A stretch of 64,000 nucleotides of DNA from Viscum album (Eukaryota; Streptophyta; Magnoliopsida; Santalales; Viscaceae). Position numbers and translations under genes: made by a program. Positions 23,241-33,722 of this stretch are shown piece by piece; the stretch's first letter is position 1, and the number at the start of each line of letters is the position of its first letter. The DNA is taken from positions 806,001 to 870,000 of the forward strand of contig CAUJRU010000137.1 in assembly GCA_963277665.1 (NCBI GenBank). Reading direction: 5' to 3'. The notes beneath the pieces were generated by a model. It ran no database searches, had not been told where the DNA came from, and saw only the letters and a program-made list of their open reading frames with translations.

Positions 23241-25086
23241 TATTTCTAACTAAACCTTTCACATATATTATTACATGATTTTCAACATAAATATTCATTA
23301 AATATAAACCAAGGATAAAAAATCATATTGTATTCAAAAGACTAGGTACATAAATAGAAAACATGAAACTAAAATAAAAATTCTTTATTTTAATATCTAT
23401 AATGATCTCCTATATCCGATTGAGCTCTTAAAACTAGATAGGATATCCTAGGGAAATACACAAAGGCGTGAGTTAAAAAGCTCAGTAAGGGTATACAAAT
23501 TAAAATGAGGCATGTCATATGAGTTAAAAGGCACAAAATGATAACAGAAAAGTAATAGATAATTAATAATCATATGGTGACATAACATAAAGAACATATA
23601 ATGGAAACTTTGGAATGTGTCAGAAAAATAAAACATGACATAAGTATAAGCCAAGGATAACCACAAAGACAACATGATATGGTGGATGGAGTCCTGTCAT
23701 GGATTAGGTTCACTCCCTAATCCTATATATATAATCTCATGAGATTAAAACATTACATAATGAATTAGATTTCTATCTGGGAACACCTATCATAACATGT
23801 ACATGCATATTTGTTCCACATAAATAAATCAAGCATATGGCATAAAAATAAGGATTACCCATGGAAAGAAATGGGTTTCATAATCACGTTGTAAGGAATA
23901 ATCAAAGGGGATATCATAATGGTTTCCATGAAAGAACAAAATAAATCATTATTATACGTTCATAAAGGAAAAATAAGTATAGATCATGATAAATTGTGTC
24001 TAAATAAAGTGAATATGTGTAAAATAGTAGAGAAACCCCTTTGGAAAAGTACCTCTTCAGTGAGGCTATAAGAAAATGGGTAATGAGTTTTTTAAAAGTC
24101 TAAAGGCATAATAATTTCTATAAATATAGAAAATGATCTAATTTTTTTTCCAAAATAAAATGAGTGATTGTAAAAAAACATGGGTGGATTAAAAATTTTT
24201 AAGGAGTGTACTAGAAAAGGGGTAAGAAACAGAGAAGTTTTCTTTAATTGGGTTTTCTTATCGAGAGGAATTTAGAATAGAACCTTTTAAAACATGTATT
24301 TACTCAAAGAAAGATGATTTAATCTAGGTATATATTATTTTAACACATATAAATAATATATAATAAGTAATTAATAAAATTAGAGAGATAAATTGAGGTA
24401 AGAGAGAGAAATCATAACCGCAAAAGGAAATAGGGAGGTTTCGAAAGACCCCTCACCTTATGTTCTGGAATCATTCTGCACATGAAATTAATGTCCTAAA
24501 TAAAATAATTTGATTCATTAATTATATAATTTAAAATATTTTATATTTATATTTTATTTACTATAATTTTATCATTTTAATTTATGGCCATTTATATGTG
24601 ATATAAAGTTCAATTTCATTGTTTTGAGGTCCTTCGTTTCATGGTTGGATCACTTGTGTATAATTATGGAAGTTCTTATAAAATGTGAATATAATTACAA
24701 AAGTGAAATGAAATTGTATTAATGTAATTACATAAATTTAAATGGTCACAAATATCCATATGTTTTGTGACATAGGGATGTTTTATTGAGTAAAAATGTT
24801 AACGTTAATTTAGGCCGTTTTACCGACCATCACTAACTAGTTTCATTTTATTTGATATTATGTCAATATATTACTTACATAACATGAAATAAGTTATAAT
24901 ATACATATTATAATCTAATTTAAAAATAATAATTGTTTTATTACTATAATTGAAGGTGGTAATGGAAAAAAACTCATTATCCACATAGATGGTTAACCGA
25001 CATAATATGGACAATGGATTCGTTCTTAGAATAAGAGAAGAAAATAAAAAGATGGATGGTTTATATTAAATTATAAACATGAAATT

Positions 25087-25114
25087 ATATTATATATATA
25101 TATATATATATATT
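25087..25114. repeat. AT dinucleotide microsatellite in the C 3' LTR
   Basis: An uninterrupted TA run of about 28 bp is present here and absent at the matching site of the 5' LTR (about 35590), so it expanded after insertion. Confidence 0.85.
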
Positions 25115-26390
25115 ATAAAATATTAATTAATTAATTTTGGATGAGGTAGGTGAGGGGAAGGTAGAAGAAAAAAATAATTGAAAAGAGGTAAAGTGAAAAT
25201 ATTACCACTTAAATGATGTCTCCTTGAAACACTCCTCATGACACCTATAATTGATATTTTGGTGATATAAAAAGAACTATGACATGGGGGAGAGACTTAG
25301 AAAGGTAATTGGGAAGATTTTTTGCAAGATACAAGGCTTAGAAGGTGTGATGAGAATGAGTGATATTTATAAGGGGAGGGGAGGAGTGTTTTTGAATATT
25401 ATATTCATTAGTTTATTATTTTGGCTAAAGACTATAAATAGTATTTATTATTGTGATTATATACCATAAATAGTTCATTTGAGTTTTAAATAATGGGTTC
25501 TTAAATTTTCCATGACTCAAAAATTCATGTATTTATCTTATAATGCTAAATACTTTAATTTACCATATTTTTCTATTCACCAAAAAATATAACTATTTTA
25601 GAAAATTACTAAAAATTCACTATAACCATTTTTTGATGGGTATATTTAAAAAATGAAAACAATTTTATAAAAACAATTTTCTAAATTTGTGATTTTTTTT
25701 AAATACAATAATCATTTATTTGAAAAAAAATATCAATTTTAATATTATAATCAATTTTATAACCCATTGAAAAATTAATTATGGTTTCATAAAATTATAT
25801 TATAAATATAGTAAAACATAATATTAATTTTGAAACCTATTTTATGAAAATAAACTTTCTTTTAAATCATTATAGTTTTTATAAAATTAAAATAAAACAT
25901 ATTTTTTTTACAGAAAATATGAACACTTAATTTATAATTTTTAAAATAACTATTTAGCTGTATAATGATATAAATATATTGTATTTTCATTTTATAAGAT
26001 AGATAAATATTATTTTACATTCCCATATATGAGTTTACCATTCTAATGGTTATGTTTCCATTCATAATGGTTAGATTACTATTCCAACGGTAACATCACT
26101 ATTCCAACATTCATATTACTATTCCAATGGTTAAATTTGTAATGGTCCTATGGGTTCCCTACCAGAAAGGTTAGGGTAGATCCATTTTTATTAAAAAAGT
26201 AGAAAAATATGAAAAAATGAATATTGATGGGGTCATACAAGCATTCATGACCTCATGCCAAGAATAACCAAGTAAATAAAATTTAAATATCAAAGTCACA
26301 CTGGTAGGAAGTGTCATAATCACCATACCATTAAGAACTATAATCTAAATGTCTATAAGACCTAGTAACCATAGTTGGATTTAGATATGA

Positions 26391-27720
26391 TTAGTATTTC
26401 ATATACCTTGCTTTCCTAGGAGGAACATGTTTAAATCCTTCATCATACACAACAACATTTTTTCCTTTAGAAAGATCCGGAATATAGGTTGGTTTTTTTG
26501 GAGAGTCATCCTCTACATCATTCCACCTTCCCTGTATACCCCGTGTTTCCATTAATTTAATAATTTTCTCTTGTGTCCTTGAAATATTCAAACCATCACT
26601 TGGATTTTGTTTTTCGTCAATCGTAGGATCAAAGATTTCCGGCTCCTTTTCCAAAATCACTCCTGATTTCATGTCACCCTCAGTGACACCATGCGAAGAC
26701 ACCAAAGGCAAGGACAACCCTATTCTGGATATCAAGGAAGGTATACTGTCCTCTATTTTATTCACTAAAAAACTTTGTTCAGTATCCTTATCCACTTGAG
26801 GTGTATGTGAAATTTACTAAGAATCATCTACCACCACTTGTGAAACATACTCATTACCTATATCAGTAAGGGATTTCCTACCCCCAATAGAAAACTTTTA
26901 ATTATTCTTTTTCCCTCTTAATCTTCTTCCTATAGGAAGTCTCATGGTTACCTTTTAATGAAAAAAAGCACATAATTTTTTTACAACACTTATCTTTTAC
27001 ATGTCAAATAGCTTGATAATCAAGACAGAAGTCAGGAAATCTCTCATATTCCACCATTAGAGAGATATCATCATCTAAGGTAGATAGAACAATATTATGA
27101 ATTAGGCAAGAAATTGTATCAACCTCCATTAGAACCCTAGCATAATGGACAAACATTGCATCTTAAGTGGTACTATCTATTTTAATTGGAATACCCATAA
27201 TAGAAGAAATGTCAAAAATAATTTTAGAATTCCATATAATCCAGTGAAGTCCAAATTTTTTGATCTATACTTGAGCTCTAGTATTTTTTATGGAGAAATG
27301 ATTAAAGAAGAAATCCTATTATTGAAATTAAACTATACCTAGATTTATAGAAATCGATCCGATCCCCCAAGATCTTTGTTTGAGATCCTATGATGAAAAA
27401 ATTATGTGGAAAAATAATCATCCCATTGGTATATATATCTAGTAAAAAAACCCCCATGTAGAGGTTATCTTCCGAACCAAATCATCAATATTCCAAATTT
27501 TCCATCCCCTTGGAAGAACAAGTATGGTAATAATTTAATGCTCACAAAGCATAAAACGGTTGAGAATTTACTATCTATTAGAAACAACTTAGGTATTTTG
27601 ACCCTTTATAACAATGTTCCTAGTAACACCATCACACAAAAATGTTAAATGCCATCAAGCAGAATCCCTTTTACATACTGCAATGCCCCTACTAGAGTTC
27701 CCCATATCTTTCAATTTACC
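26391..27720 (-). pseudogene. LINE ORF1 remnant: DUF4283-type domain and zinc knuckle
   Basis: From about 27240 downward the minus frame reads MGIPIKIDSTT, FVHYARVLMEVDT and VEYERFPDFCLDYQAI.H. This matches the plant LINE ORF1 pattern VG(I/V)P(I/L)-x-ID, (F)(A/G)R-(Y)(A)RVLV-x-(V/M)D and YE-(R/N)-LP-x-FC-x2-C-x2-(I/V)GH; the second knuckle cysteine is now Y and the glycine is lost. Downstream, 26391-26795 is an uninterrupted 134-residue frame from MDKDTEQSF to KARYMKY. It is acidic-basic and low-complexity, typical of the variable ORF1 C-terminus, with no domain I know. Upstream, 27736-27924 is open over 62 residues. ORF1 protein binds LINE RNA in intact elements. Stops at about 26810-26820 and in the knuckle region break it. 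Confidence 0.65.
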
Positions 27721-27967
27721 AGATGAGGATATGATCTACTCTTTATCTAGAGGTTGATTTTCAGTTTCCCTCCCCACTATGTGTCGAGAAATCTCTTCCA
27801 AAAGGAAAACCACTATAGACTTTCCCACAAATTGATCATCCTCCTTCAAATCAGTGGTCACAACCATGGGATCATCCATATCTACCACCATAGGCTGTTT
27901 CTGAGTGAGGGTAGTAGGAACCACTGAGGTTCATTGATCCACTTCATCCATCCTCACTATAGCTGCA

Positions 27968-28315
27968 TGAACCCCCACACTAGTCATGGTATCCAACACC
28001 TCAATCTGTCTTCGATCCTTCAGCATGGCTCTCACTAGAACTCGATGAACGACATCCACTATTCCCATGAAATCTAGAGTCAAATATGGTTCATATATTT
28101 AGGGTATATCCTTCACGGTGGCCACCCCCACCATAGCTATCTGAACCCCCATGTCATTCAAAACATCCACCACCTTCTATCACTGATCCTTCAGAATGAC
28201 ACCCACTAGAGCTCGGTGAAAATCACTCACTATGCCCACAATTTCCAAATTCAAATCTATTTTAGATTTATGGGGTATATCCCTCATAGAGGCCTTAACC
28301 ACCCTAAAACCAGAG
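27968..28315. repeat. Two 174 bp tandem units inside the LINE-ORF1 insert
   Basis: TGAACCCCCA starts at 27968 and at 28142. Both units continue with AACA(C/T)C, GATCCTTCAG(C/A)ATG, CACTAGA(A/G)CTCG(A/G)TGAA and end GGGTATATCC(T/C)TCA. The period is 174, a multiple of three, so the duplication could have kept the frame. Confidence 0.8.
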
Positions 28316-28898
28316 AACCATGGGTCATTCTTCTAAAAAAAGGATCCGCTCGAGGAACCCTTATAGGGTCTCACCTCTAGTAATAAGGGAAGATCCAAGA
28401 AAATGAAGGAATACCATTTTCAAGAACCATAGATCTGCAGAGCACCAAAGACACCATGAGAGGGAAAGTCTCAAGCCCTTTCCATATTCTCATATGGGTT
28501 CCCTAATTCCTATGAATACCTATTATTTCATCCATTATTCATTCACTTCTATTTTCACTCAATATTATATATATTTTCATTTTTAAAATGGATATTGCAT
28601 TACTAATATTCTATCTCTTTTCTATAGTATTATTCGTGAGTGTGATTATTCTAGGGGATTGAGTGGATCTAAATTTCCATATTCTAATAATCTTATTTTC
28701 TATTTACTATACCATTGTAATAATTTCAATTATTATAGAGATATTTTTTCTCAAAATTTAATTTTCAAATTATTATAATAAAATTTTGCTGGTTTCATCA
28801 TGTGGTATGTGTGAATTATGTAATATTATATTACTAAATGTATCAAAATTATATTTTCAGAAGGTAAATTATATTGATAAAATTAGGGATTATTAAAT

Positions 28899-28911
28899 TC
28901 TTCCCCCTTTA
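28899..28911 (-). promoter_or_regulatory. Polypurine tract of element C
   Basis: The minus strand reads AAAGGGGGAAGAAT next to the 3' LTR start, the standard plus-strand primer position. It is well preserved. Confidence 0.85.
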
Positions 28912-28943
28912 TAAATTTCACCCTCAAAATTTCATTTTAAATA

Positions 28944-29280
28944 CTAAGGTGAAAACAGGTGAGGGTAATTATCTTTCATTGCTTATTCTAGTTCCCATGT
29001 TGCCTCCTCATACTTATGGATTTTCCCTAGAACTTTGACTAAGTGAGTTTTCTTATTGTGCAGAACTTTATCTCCATATTCTATAATCTTCACTGGGTGA
29101 TCTTTATAAGATAGATCATTTTATAGCTATACCACCTCCAAATTCAGTACATGTAAGGGATCTAGTATGTACTTCCTTAAGAGAGATGTGAAATACACTA
29201 TGTACTTGAGACATGGTTGGTGGAAGTGTTAGTCGATAGGACATATCTTTGATGCGATCAATAATCTCCAATGGTATGAT
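28944..29280 (-). pseudogene. Chromodomain-type C-terminal tail of element C integrase
   Basis: The minus frame gives a GPY/F-region end (YRLTLPPTMSQVHSVFHISL at about 29240-29180), then PVKIIEYGDKVLHNKKTHLV, KVLGKIHKYEEATWELE and NYPHLFST before the stop at 28944-28946. This is the PVRIL...LRNK-x-I-x-LVKVLW-x-(N/H)H-x-VEEATWE...YP-x-LF tail of Tekay/del-type chromoviruses. In relatives this tail guides integration to heterochromatin. One internal stop follows WELE. Confidence 0.85.
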
Positions 29281-30400
29281 GTACTTGAGACTTTAGCTTT
29301 ACGTTCTTCCAAAATCTCACGAATCTATTCCATGGAGACATGTAGAGGAATAACTTATCTCCATCCTCAAACTCTAGGTATTTTTTATGATTTGCATCAC
29401 AACTTTTTATTTGACTCCAAGTAGTCTTGATGTGTTACTGAATAGTCTTGACCTTTTTAACCATTTCCTCATCGATTTTAGGTCCCAAAAGCTTACGTTA
29501 TCCAAATTCATCCTAGCATGTAAGTGTTTGATATCTTTCCCCATAAAGGGATTCATATGCATCCATTTGTATTCTTGAGTGAAAACTATTATTATAAGAG
29601 AACTTGACTAGAGAACGATATTGGTCCCATCCTCCTTTGAAGTCTATCTAGCATGATCTCAACATGTCTTCCAAAGCATAAATAGTCTATTAATATTGAA
29701 CATATATTTGGGGGTGATAAGACATAATAAATTTCAACTCAGTGTTTAGATCATGTTAGAGACTCTTTTTGAACTTGGAGGTAAATCATGAATCTCAATC
29801 AGATACAATCGATAACGGTATTCTATGTTGCCTCTCCACTTCTCTAATGTATATATGTGTAAATTGATTGAGTGAGAAGTCCTCTTGAATTATAATAAAG
29901 CAAACAATATTTATAATATGATCCATAACAATCCATATAACATTATTTCCTATAGATTTATTTGGAATAACAATGGTGATGTTTTCCCATTTCTATGAAG
30001 GTATGGGTAATGGTTTCATCATCTATTTAGATTTTTTCTTTTAATCCTTCACTTACTGACATACCAGGAACTTTGATGTATATTCCTTGATTTCATTCTT
30101 CATATTTTCCCACCAATAGTGCTCTCAAAGATTTTGATACATATTCATGCTCCTTGGGTGGATGTAGAAGGCTGTGATATATGAATCATTCAAAAAATCA
30201 TTCTTTATACCAGTATTTGATGGTACACATATCCATGACCCAAATATTACAACTCATTCCTCATAAATTTTGGAACTCCAAGGATTTTCCATTTCGGATA
30301 GCTTTCACCTTATTCTTAATTTACACATCATATCTTGAAACATACTTTATCATTTCCATAAGGGATAGTTGATAAATTATTTGATAAAGAAAAGATGAAA
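29281..30400 (-). pseudogene. Integrase of element C
   Basis: Order on the minus strand: zinc-binding region with HPPKEHEYVSKSLRALLVGK-like sequence (about 30160-30090), then the DDE core. The core keeps IVMDHIINIV (from the IVDRLTK-x-AHF block), QFTHIYIREVERQHRIPLSI at about 29855-29800, VSD.DS (D of the DDE triad), SYHPQIYVQ and DFKGGWDQYRSLVKFSYNNS near 29645-29590, then MDAYESLYGERYQTL. All these match the Ty3/gypsy integrase order. Stops replace several residues, including the QSERTIQ segment. The enzyme inserts cDNA in the nucleus in intact relatives. Confidence 0.85.
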
Positions 30401-30519
30401 TTCCTTCCTTAATGATTCCTATGTCCATACTTTTCTAGTCTAAAAAGATTGGATCCTTCTCAATTATCATCATGATAAAGTTCCTTGATCCTTTCTACTT
30501 ATACCATCTTTCACTTTAT

Positions 30520-30930
30520 TTTACTTACCAGGATGGTAGTAAATTGAGAAGCCATAATCCTTAATTAGCATTAATTATCTTCATTGGTTTATATTAAGCT
30601 CCATCTATATGAATATGTATTTTAGGCTCTTGTGATTAGTATATATCTATCACTTCTCCCCATAGAGATAATCTTGTCTTATTTTCAATGTGAAGATTAC
30701 AGAAACCAACTCTAGATCATGCATTGGATAATTATACTCATGAACTTTCAACTTCCTTTATGCATAGTCAATCACTTTATCATTCTGAATTATTACACAA
30801 CCCAAGCCCTTCTTTGAAGCATCGTTGTATACCACTAAAATTACCCACATGTGGGTAGTGTAAGTACTGGTGCAATGATAAGCCTATTTTTTCAACTCCT
30901 TGAAGATCTATTACCATTCACTGATCCATA
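30520..30930 (-). pseudogene. RNase H of element C
   Basis: The minus frame gives VYNDASKKGLGCVI (the DAS start with its catalytic aspartate), DKVIDYA.RKLKVHEYNYPM, HDLELVSVIFTLKI (the THDLEL block), YLYGEK and YTNHKSLKYIF. It ends IKDYGFSIYYHPGK, the usual link to integrase. Compared with A and B this domain is well preserved; only scattered stops and one or two frameshifts are seen. Confidence 0.9.
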
Positions 30931-31019
30931 AAAATATTACTCCCTTCTAATTCATCTTGGTTAGTGGGTTTAAAAATTGTGAGAAGTTTCTCACAATTCA
31001 TCGATAATACCCATTTAGT

Positions 31020-31800
31020 CTAAGGAAACTATGGATCTCTATTACAGATGATGTCTTGGGCCACTACTCAATTTCCTTTGTGTTAGAATAGTCTATAGAT
31101 ATCCCTTTATAGGTAATAAAATTCCCTAATAATGATACTTACTCCATATAGAACTCACATTTACTATACTTTACATACAGTTTCTCCTTTCAAAAAGTAT
31201 TTAGCATAGCATTCAAATGATTCTCATGATCCATTTTGATTTTGGAATATATCAGAATATCATCTATAAATACAACCAAATTTTTTTTGAGGTAATATAT
31301 AAATACTATATTCATCAATTCATAAAGATTTTAGGAGAATTAGTTTGTATGAGGTGCATCACTTTGAACTCATATTGTCCATACCTCATTAAAAAGGAAG
31401 TCTTGGGAATATCTCCCTTATTTGCCATTAATTGGAAATATCCCGAATGAAGGTCCACCATGCAGAAATATTGGGACCCATATAGTTAATAAAATAATTC
31501 ATCTATCCCTATTAGGGGATACTAGTTCTTTATCATGATTTTTTTGAGATCATGACAATTAATACATAGGCACATTGATATATCCTTCTTCTTGATGAAG
31601 AGGACCGATGTACCCCATGGTGAATCACTCAAGCATATAAAACCCTTATATATATTCTTTTATAACTAATTATTCAGTTCCTCTAACTCAATGGTGTCCA
31701 TTCTTCATGGAGTCTTTGATATGGATAGAGATCCAAGTATAAGTTTAATTAATAACTTAACCTTTTAGTTAGGAGATACTAGTAAATTCTTCTAGGAATA
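31020..31800 (-). pseudogene. Reverse transcriptase of element C
   Basis: Blocks on the minus strand: [20 protein letters not shown] (about 31640-31570, from PWGAPVLFVKKKDGSMR), [30 protein letters not shown] (about 31460-31405), FLMRYGQYEFKVM, then the active site FIDDILIYSK at 31272-31241 with both aspartates intact. HLNAMLNTF, YVKYSKCEF, GNFIT, ISID and a FLRLNGYYR block (family FLGLAGYYRRFI) follow. Stops occur between SF and KE and elsewhere. This is the best-kept RT in the window. Confidence 0.9.
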
Positions 31801-31856
31801 CATTAGTGTATCCCCTCACAAAGGGGTATGTCTTTAAGAATAATTATCTCATATGC

Positions 31857-32338
31857 TTAATCGTAAGGAAATAATATACACACTGGAGATGAATATTGTA
31901 AAGTAGATTTATCCTCTTCATTAAACTTGTATAAAATCATAGGATGACTCAGTATGTGAAGATTAATCTCCCTCTCTCGATATTTGATCTTGGATTTATA
32001 TAAGTATAGAAAATCCATTCCCAATATATCATAAAGCTCTACTAAAGTAAGTAAGACAAGATTTGTTTTGGGGGGTGGGGGGTTCAATCCAAAAAAATTT
32101 ACTTGGGTGGATTTATAAACTTGCGATGCAATAATTGCTCTATTTTTTTTCTCATAGATAGCTCAACCCCCATGTTTTGAAGTCCTGTTTGAATAATTAT
32201 ACTAAAATTGAAAGATATGGAAAAATGTGTAAAACTAGAATAAAAAATTATATTTGATATTCTTGAATGAATAACTAGTGTACCTATCATTGAATTATTT
32301 TTGGGATACACCTCAGCATTAGTGATAACATATTCCAT
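31857..32338 (-). pseudogene. Aspartic protease of element C
   Basis: Two adjacent open frames, 32099-32338 and 31857-32087, belong to one domain. The first has MIGTLVIHSRISNIIFYSSFTHFSIS (quoted in parts: MIGTLVIHSR, IIFYSSFTHFSIS), aligning with V-x-GTI-x-IN...VLFDSGATHSFIS; the catalytic D is now Y and the G is S. The second has LVELYDILGMDFLYLYKSKI, the standard DVILGMDWL-x-Y block, then YREREI. The frame changes at a C-rich run near 32075. Confidence 0.85.
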
Positions 32339-32459
32339 TCCTTACTGTCTTGGGGGTTTTTTTTCTTGACTGTCTCTAACAACCCTTTTCTTGGAAATTG
32401 GTTCACATAGTTCCTGTGTTTCTCTAAGTTGAAACACTGAAATAATGGAGGAGTATTGA

Positions 32460-33431
32460 TCTAAACCTTATTTTCTTCCATCACATTTATGGGATTATTC
32501 ATCCCCCTTCCACATTGACTAGACTGATTCCCTTCCCTTCCACATTTTAAGCATCTCTTGGTTCACTTAAGATAGTTTCTAGGATGCTTATTCCCACATT
32601 TTTAACATGTGGATAGTTGGGGTTTTCTTTCCTCTATGGGATTTATCCATTTATTCACCCAAATAAAAATCTATTTTATGATTTTTATCTCCAACCCCAT
32701 GTGAAAACTGAGATTCACTAATATCCATATTGACCTTGAGGGAACAATGAACAATCTCTTCATAGCTATCAAAGGCACGAATTTCCAACACTTTTCATAG
32801 TCTTAGATTTAATCCACTGAAGAAAAATTACACCTTAATGTTGGTTTTTATGAAAAATACAAAGGCATACCATGAAAGCATTGTGAAGTTTTCCACATAA
32901 ACCCTGATATAATCATCTTCATTTTTCTTCAGTGTAAGGAACTCCCTCTCCATTTTAAGATGGGTAGTTCAAGGAAAATATTTATCCAAAAATATTTCCT
33001 TGAATCCTTCTTATTCCATGGAATCAATTTAATCTTTGGAATTAATGTTATTGATCATTATCTACCACTTATCATCTTTCCCATAAAAACAATAGATAGC
33101 TAGCACAACTTTCTCTTATTTTGATCATTATAGGAGAGCTAATATGTTCTCAATGGTGATAATCCTTTGTTCCATGATGAGGGGATCAAAAGATAAACTA
33201 AATATAGGAGGCCTTTTTTCTCATAAAGTATTTGTCCAAAACTTTCCATTTCTTAGGATATAAAGGGAATTCCACTCAATTCAAGTTATTATTCACAACT
33301 TGATTCAGTTGATCTAGTATTTCCATAAAGTTTCCAACTCCTTCTCCCATTAGGTTAGGCATATCATTAGGAAAATCATCACATTGCCTATAAAATTGGT
33401 TGTTTCCAAGGGTTATCTGATTTCCCACCAT
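32460..33431 (-). pseudogene. Gag of element C with zinc knuckles
   Basis: The start is the ATG at 33429-33431 (MVGNQITLGNN), the first after the primer site. The capsid segment includes KMEREFLTLKKNEDDYIRVY (about 32960-32900) and NFTMLSWYAF, corresponding to the EF-x-x-L-x-QG-x-x-SV-x-EY...F-x-x-LS-x-YA gag block. At about 32607-32510 lies a zinc-knuckle pair: C.KCGNKH followed by CLKCGREGNQSSQC, a CX2CX4HX4C motif with the histidine replaced by N. Multiple stops. Gag packages RNA into virus-like particles in active relatives. Confidence 0.85.
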
Positions 33432-33465
33432 TAAATAAAAAGTAAAAATAAAAATTAGGGTTTGA

Positions 33466-33562
33466 ATACTTAGATAATGATCATATAAAAATGAAACTAT
33501 TAACTTATAAGGAAATACTTAGATAATTATCATATAAAAATAAAACTATTAACTTAGAAGGA
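33466..33562. repeat. 49 bp tandem duplication in the C leader
   Basis: Two units, 33465-33513 and 33514-33562, each containing TACTTAGATAAT and ACTATTAACTTA, differ at about four positions. They sit between the primer site and the gag start. Confidence 0.85.
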
Positions 33563-33710
33563 ATAACTTATAAATGAAAATCATATCCTAACTTATGAGT
33601 CTCTAAATATCAATCTAGATTTTCCATGCTAAATTTTCCTATAATTAGACTTATCCATAGGATTTTCACTAATTTTTTCTAATCACAGTCCTAAAAAATA
33701 ACTAGACCAA

Positions 33711-33722
33711 GCTCTGATACCA
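33711..33722 (-). promoter_or_regulatory. Primer-binding site of element C (tRNA-iMet)
   Basis: The minus strand reads TGGTATCAGAGC, a perfect complement to the 3' end of plant initiator tRNA-Met, followed by TTGG. It lies 7 bases from the LTR end. Confidence 0.95.

Larger units (their letters stand above)
26161..28492 (-). mobile_element. LINE ORF1-type insert with a perfect 12-13 bp target duplication
   Basis: TATGGGTTCCCT occurs at 26149-26160 and again at 28493-28504; the 5' LTR has only one related copy (near 37368) and no insert. The 2.33 kb between encodes on the minus strand a decayed DUF4283/zinc-knuckle ORF1 of plant L1-type LINEs. There is no ORF2 endonuclease or RT. The minus-strand 3' end shows no poly(A), only T- and A-rich DNA some 30-70 bases before it. 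The duplication length fits target-primed reverse transcription. What moved it is uncertain: a non-autonomous LINE, a LINE internal deletion, or a captured ORF1 transcript. Confidence 0.65.
23241..28897 (-). repeat. 3' LTR of element C with a LINE-ORF1 insert
   Basis: It aligns with 33730-37779. Shared anchors are the ATTATTACATGATT block (23268 and 33748), GGATTAGGTT(C/T)ACTCCCTAATCC (23701 and 34181), AGAAATGGGTTTCATAATCA (23869 and 34349) and the repeated (T/A)ACTATTC(C/T)AA blocks near 26040-26130 and 37260-37350. The insert at 26161-28492 is absent from the other LTR. The minus-strand start TTTAATAATCCC corresponds to TGTAATGACC in the 5' LTR. Confidence 0.85.

Noticed and set aside
25284..25469. 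61-codon plus frame in the C 3' LTR
   Set aside because: The partner LTR (about 35765-35950) breaks the frame; no motif.
26161..28492. Pack-MULE or other DNA transposon carrying ORF1
   Set aside because: No terminal inverted repeats are seen at the two ends, and the duplication is 12-13 bp rather than 9.
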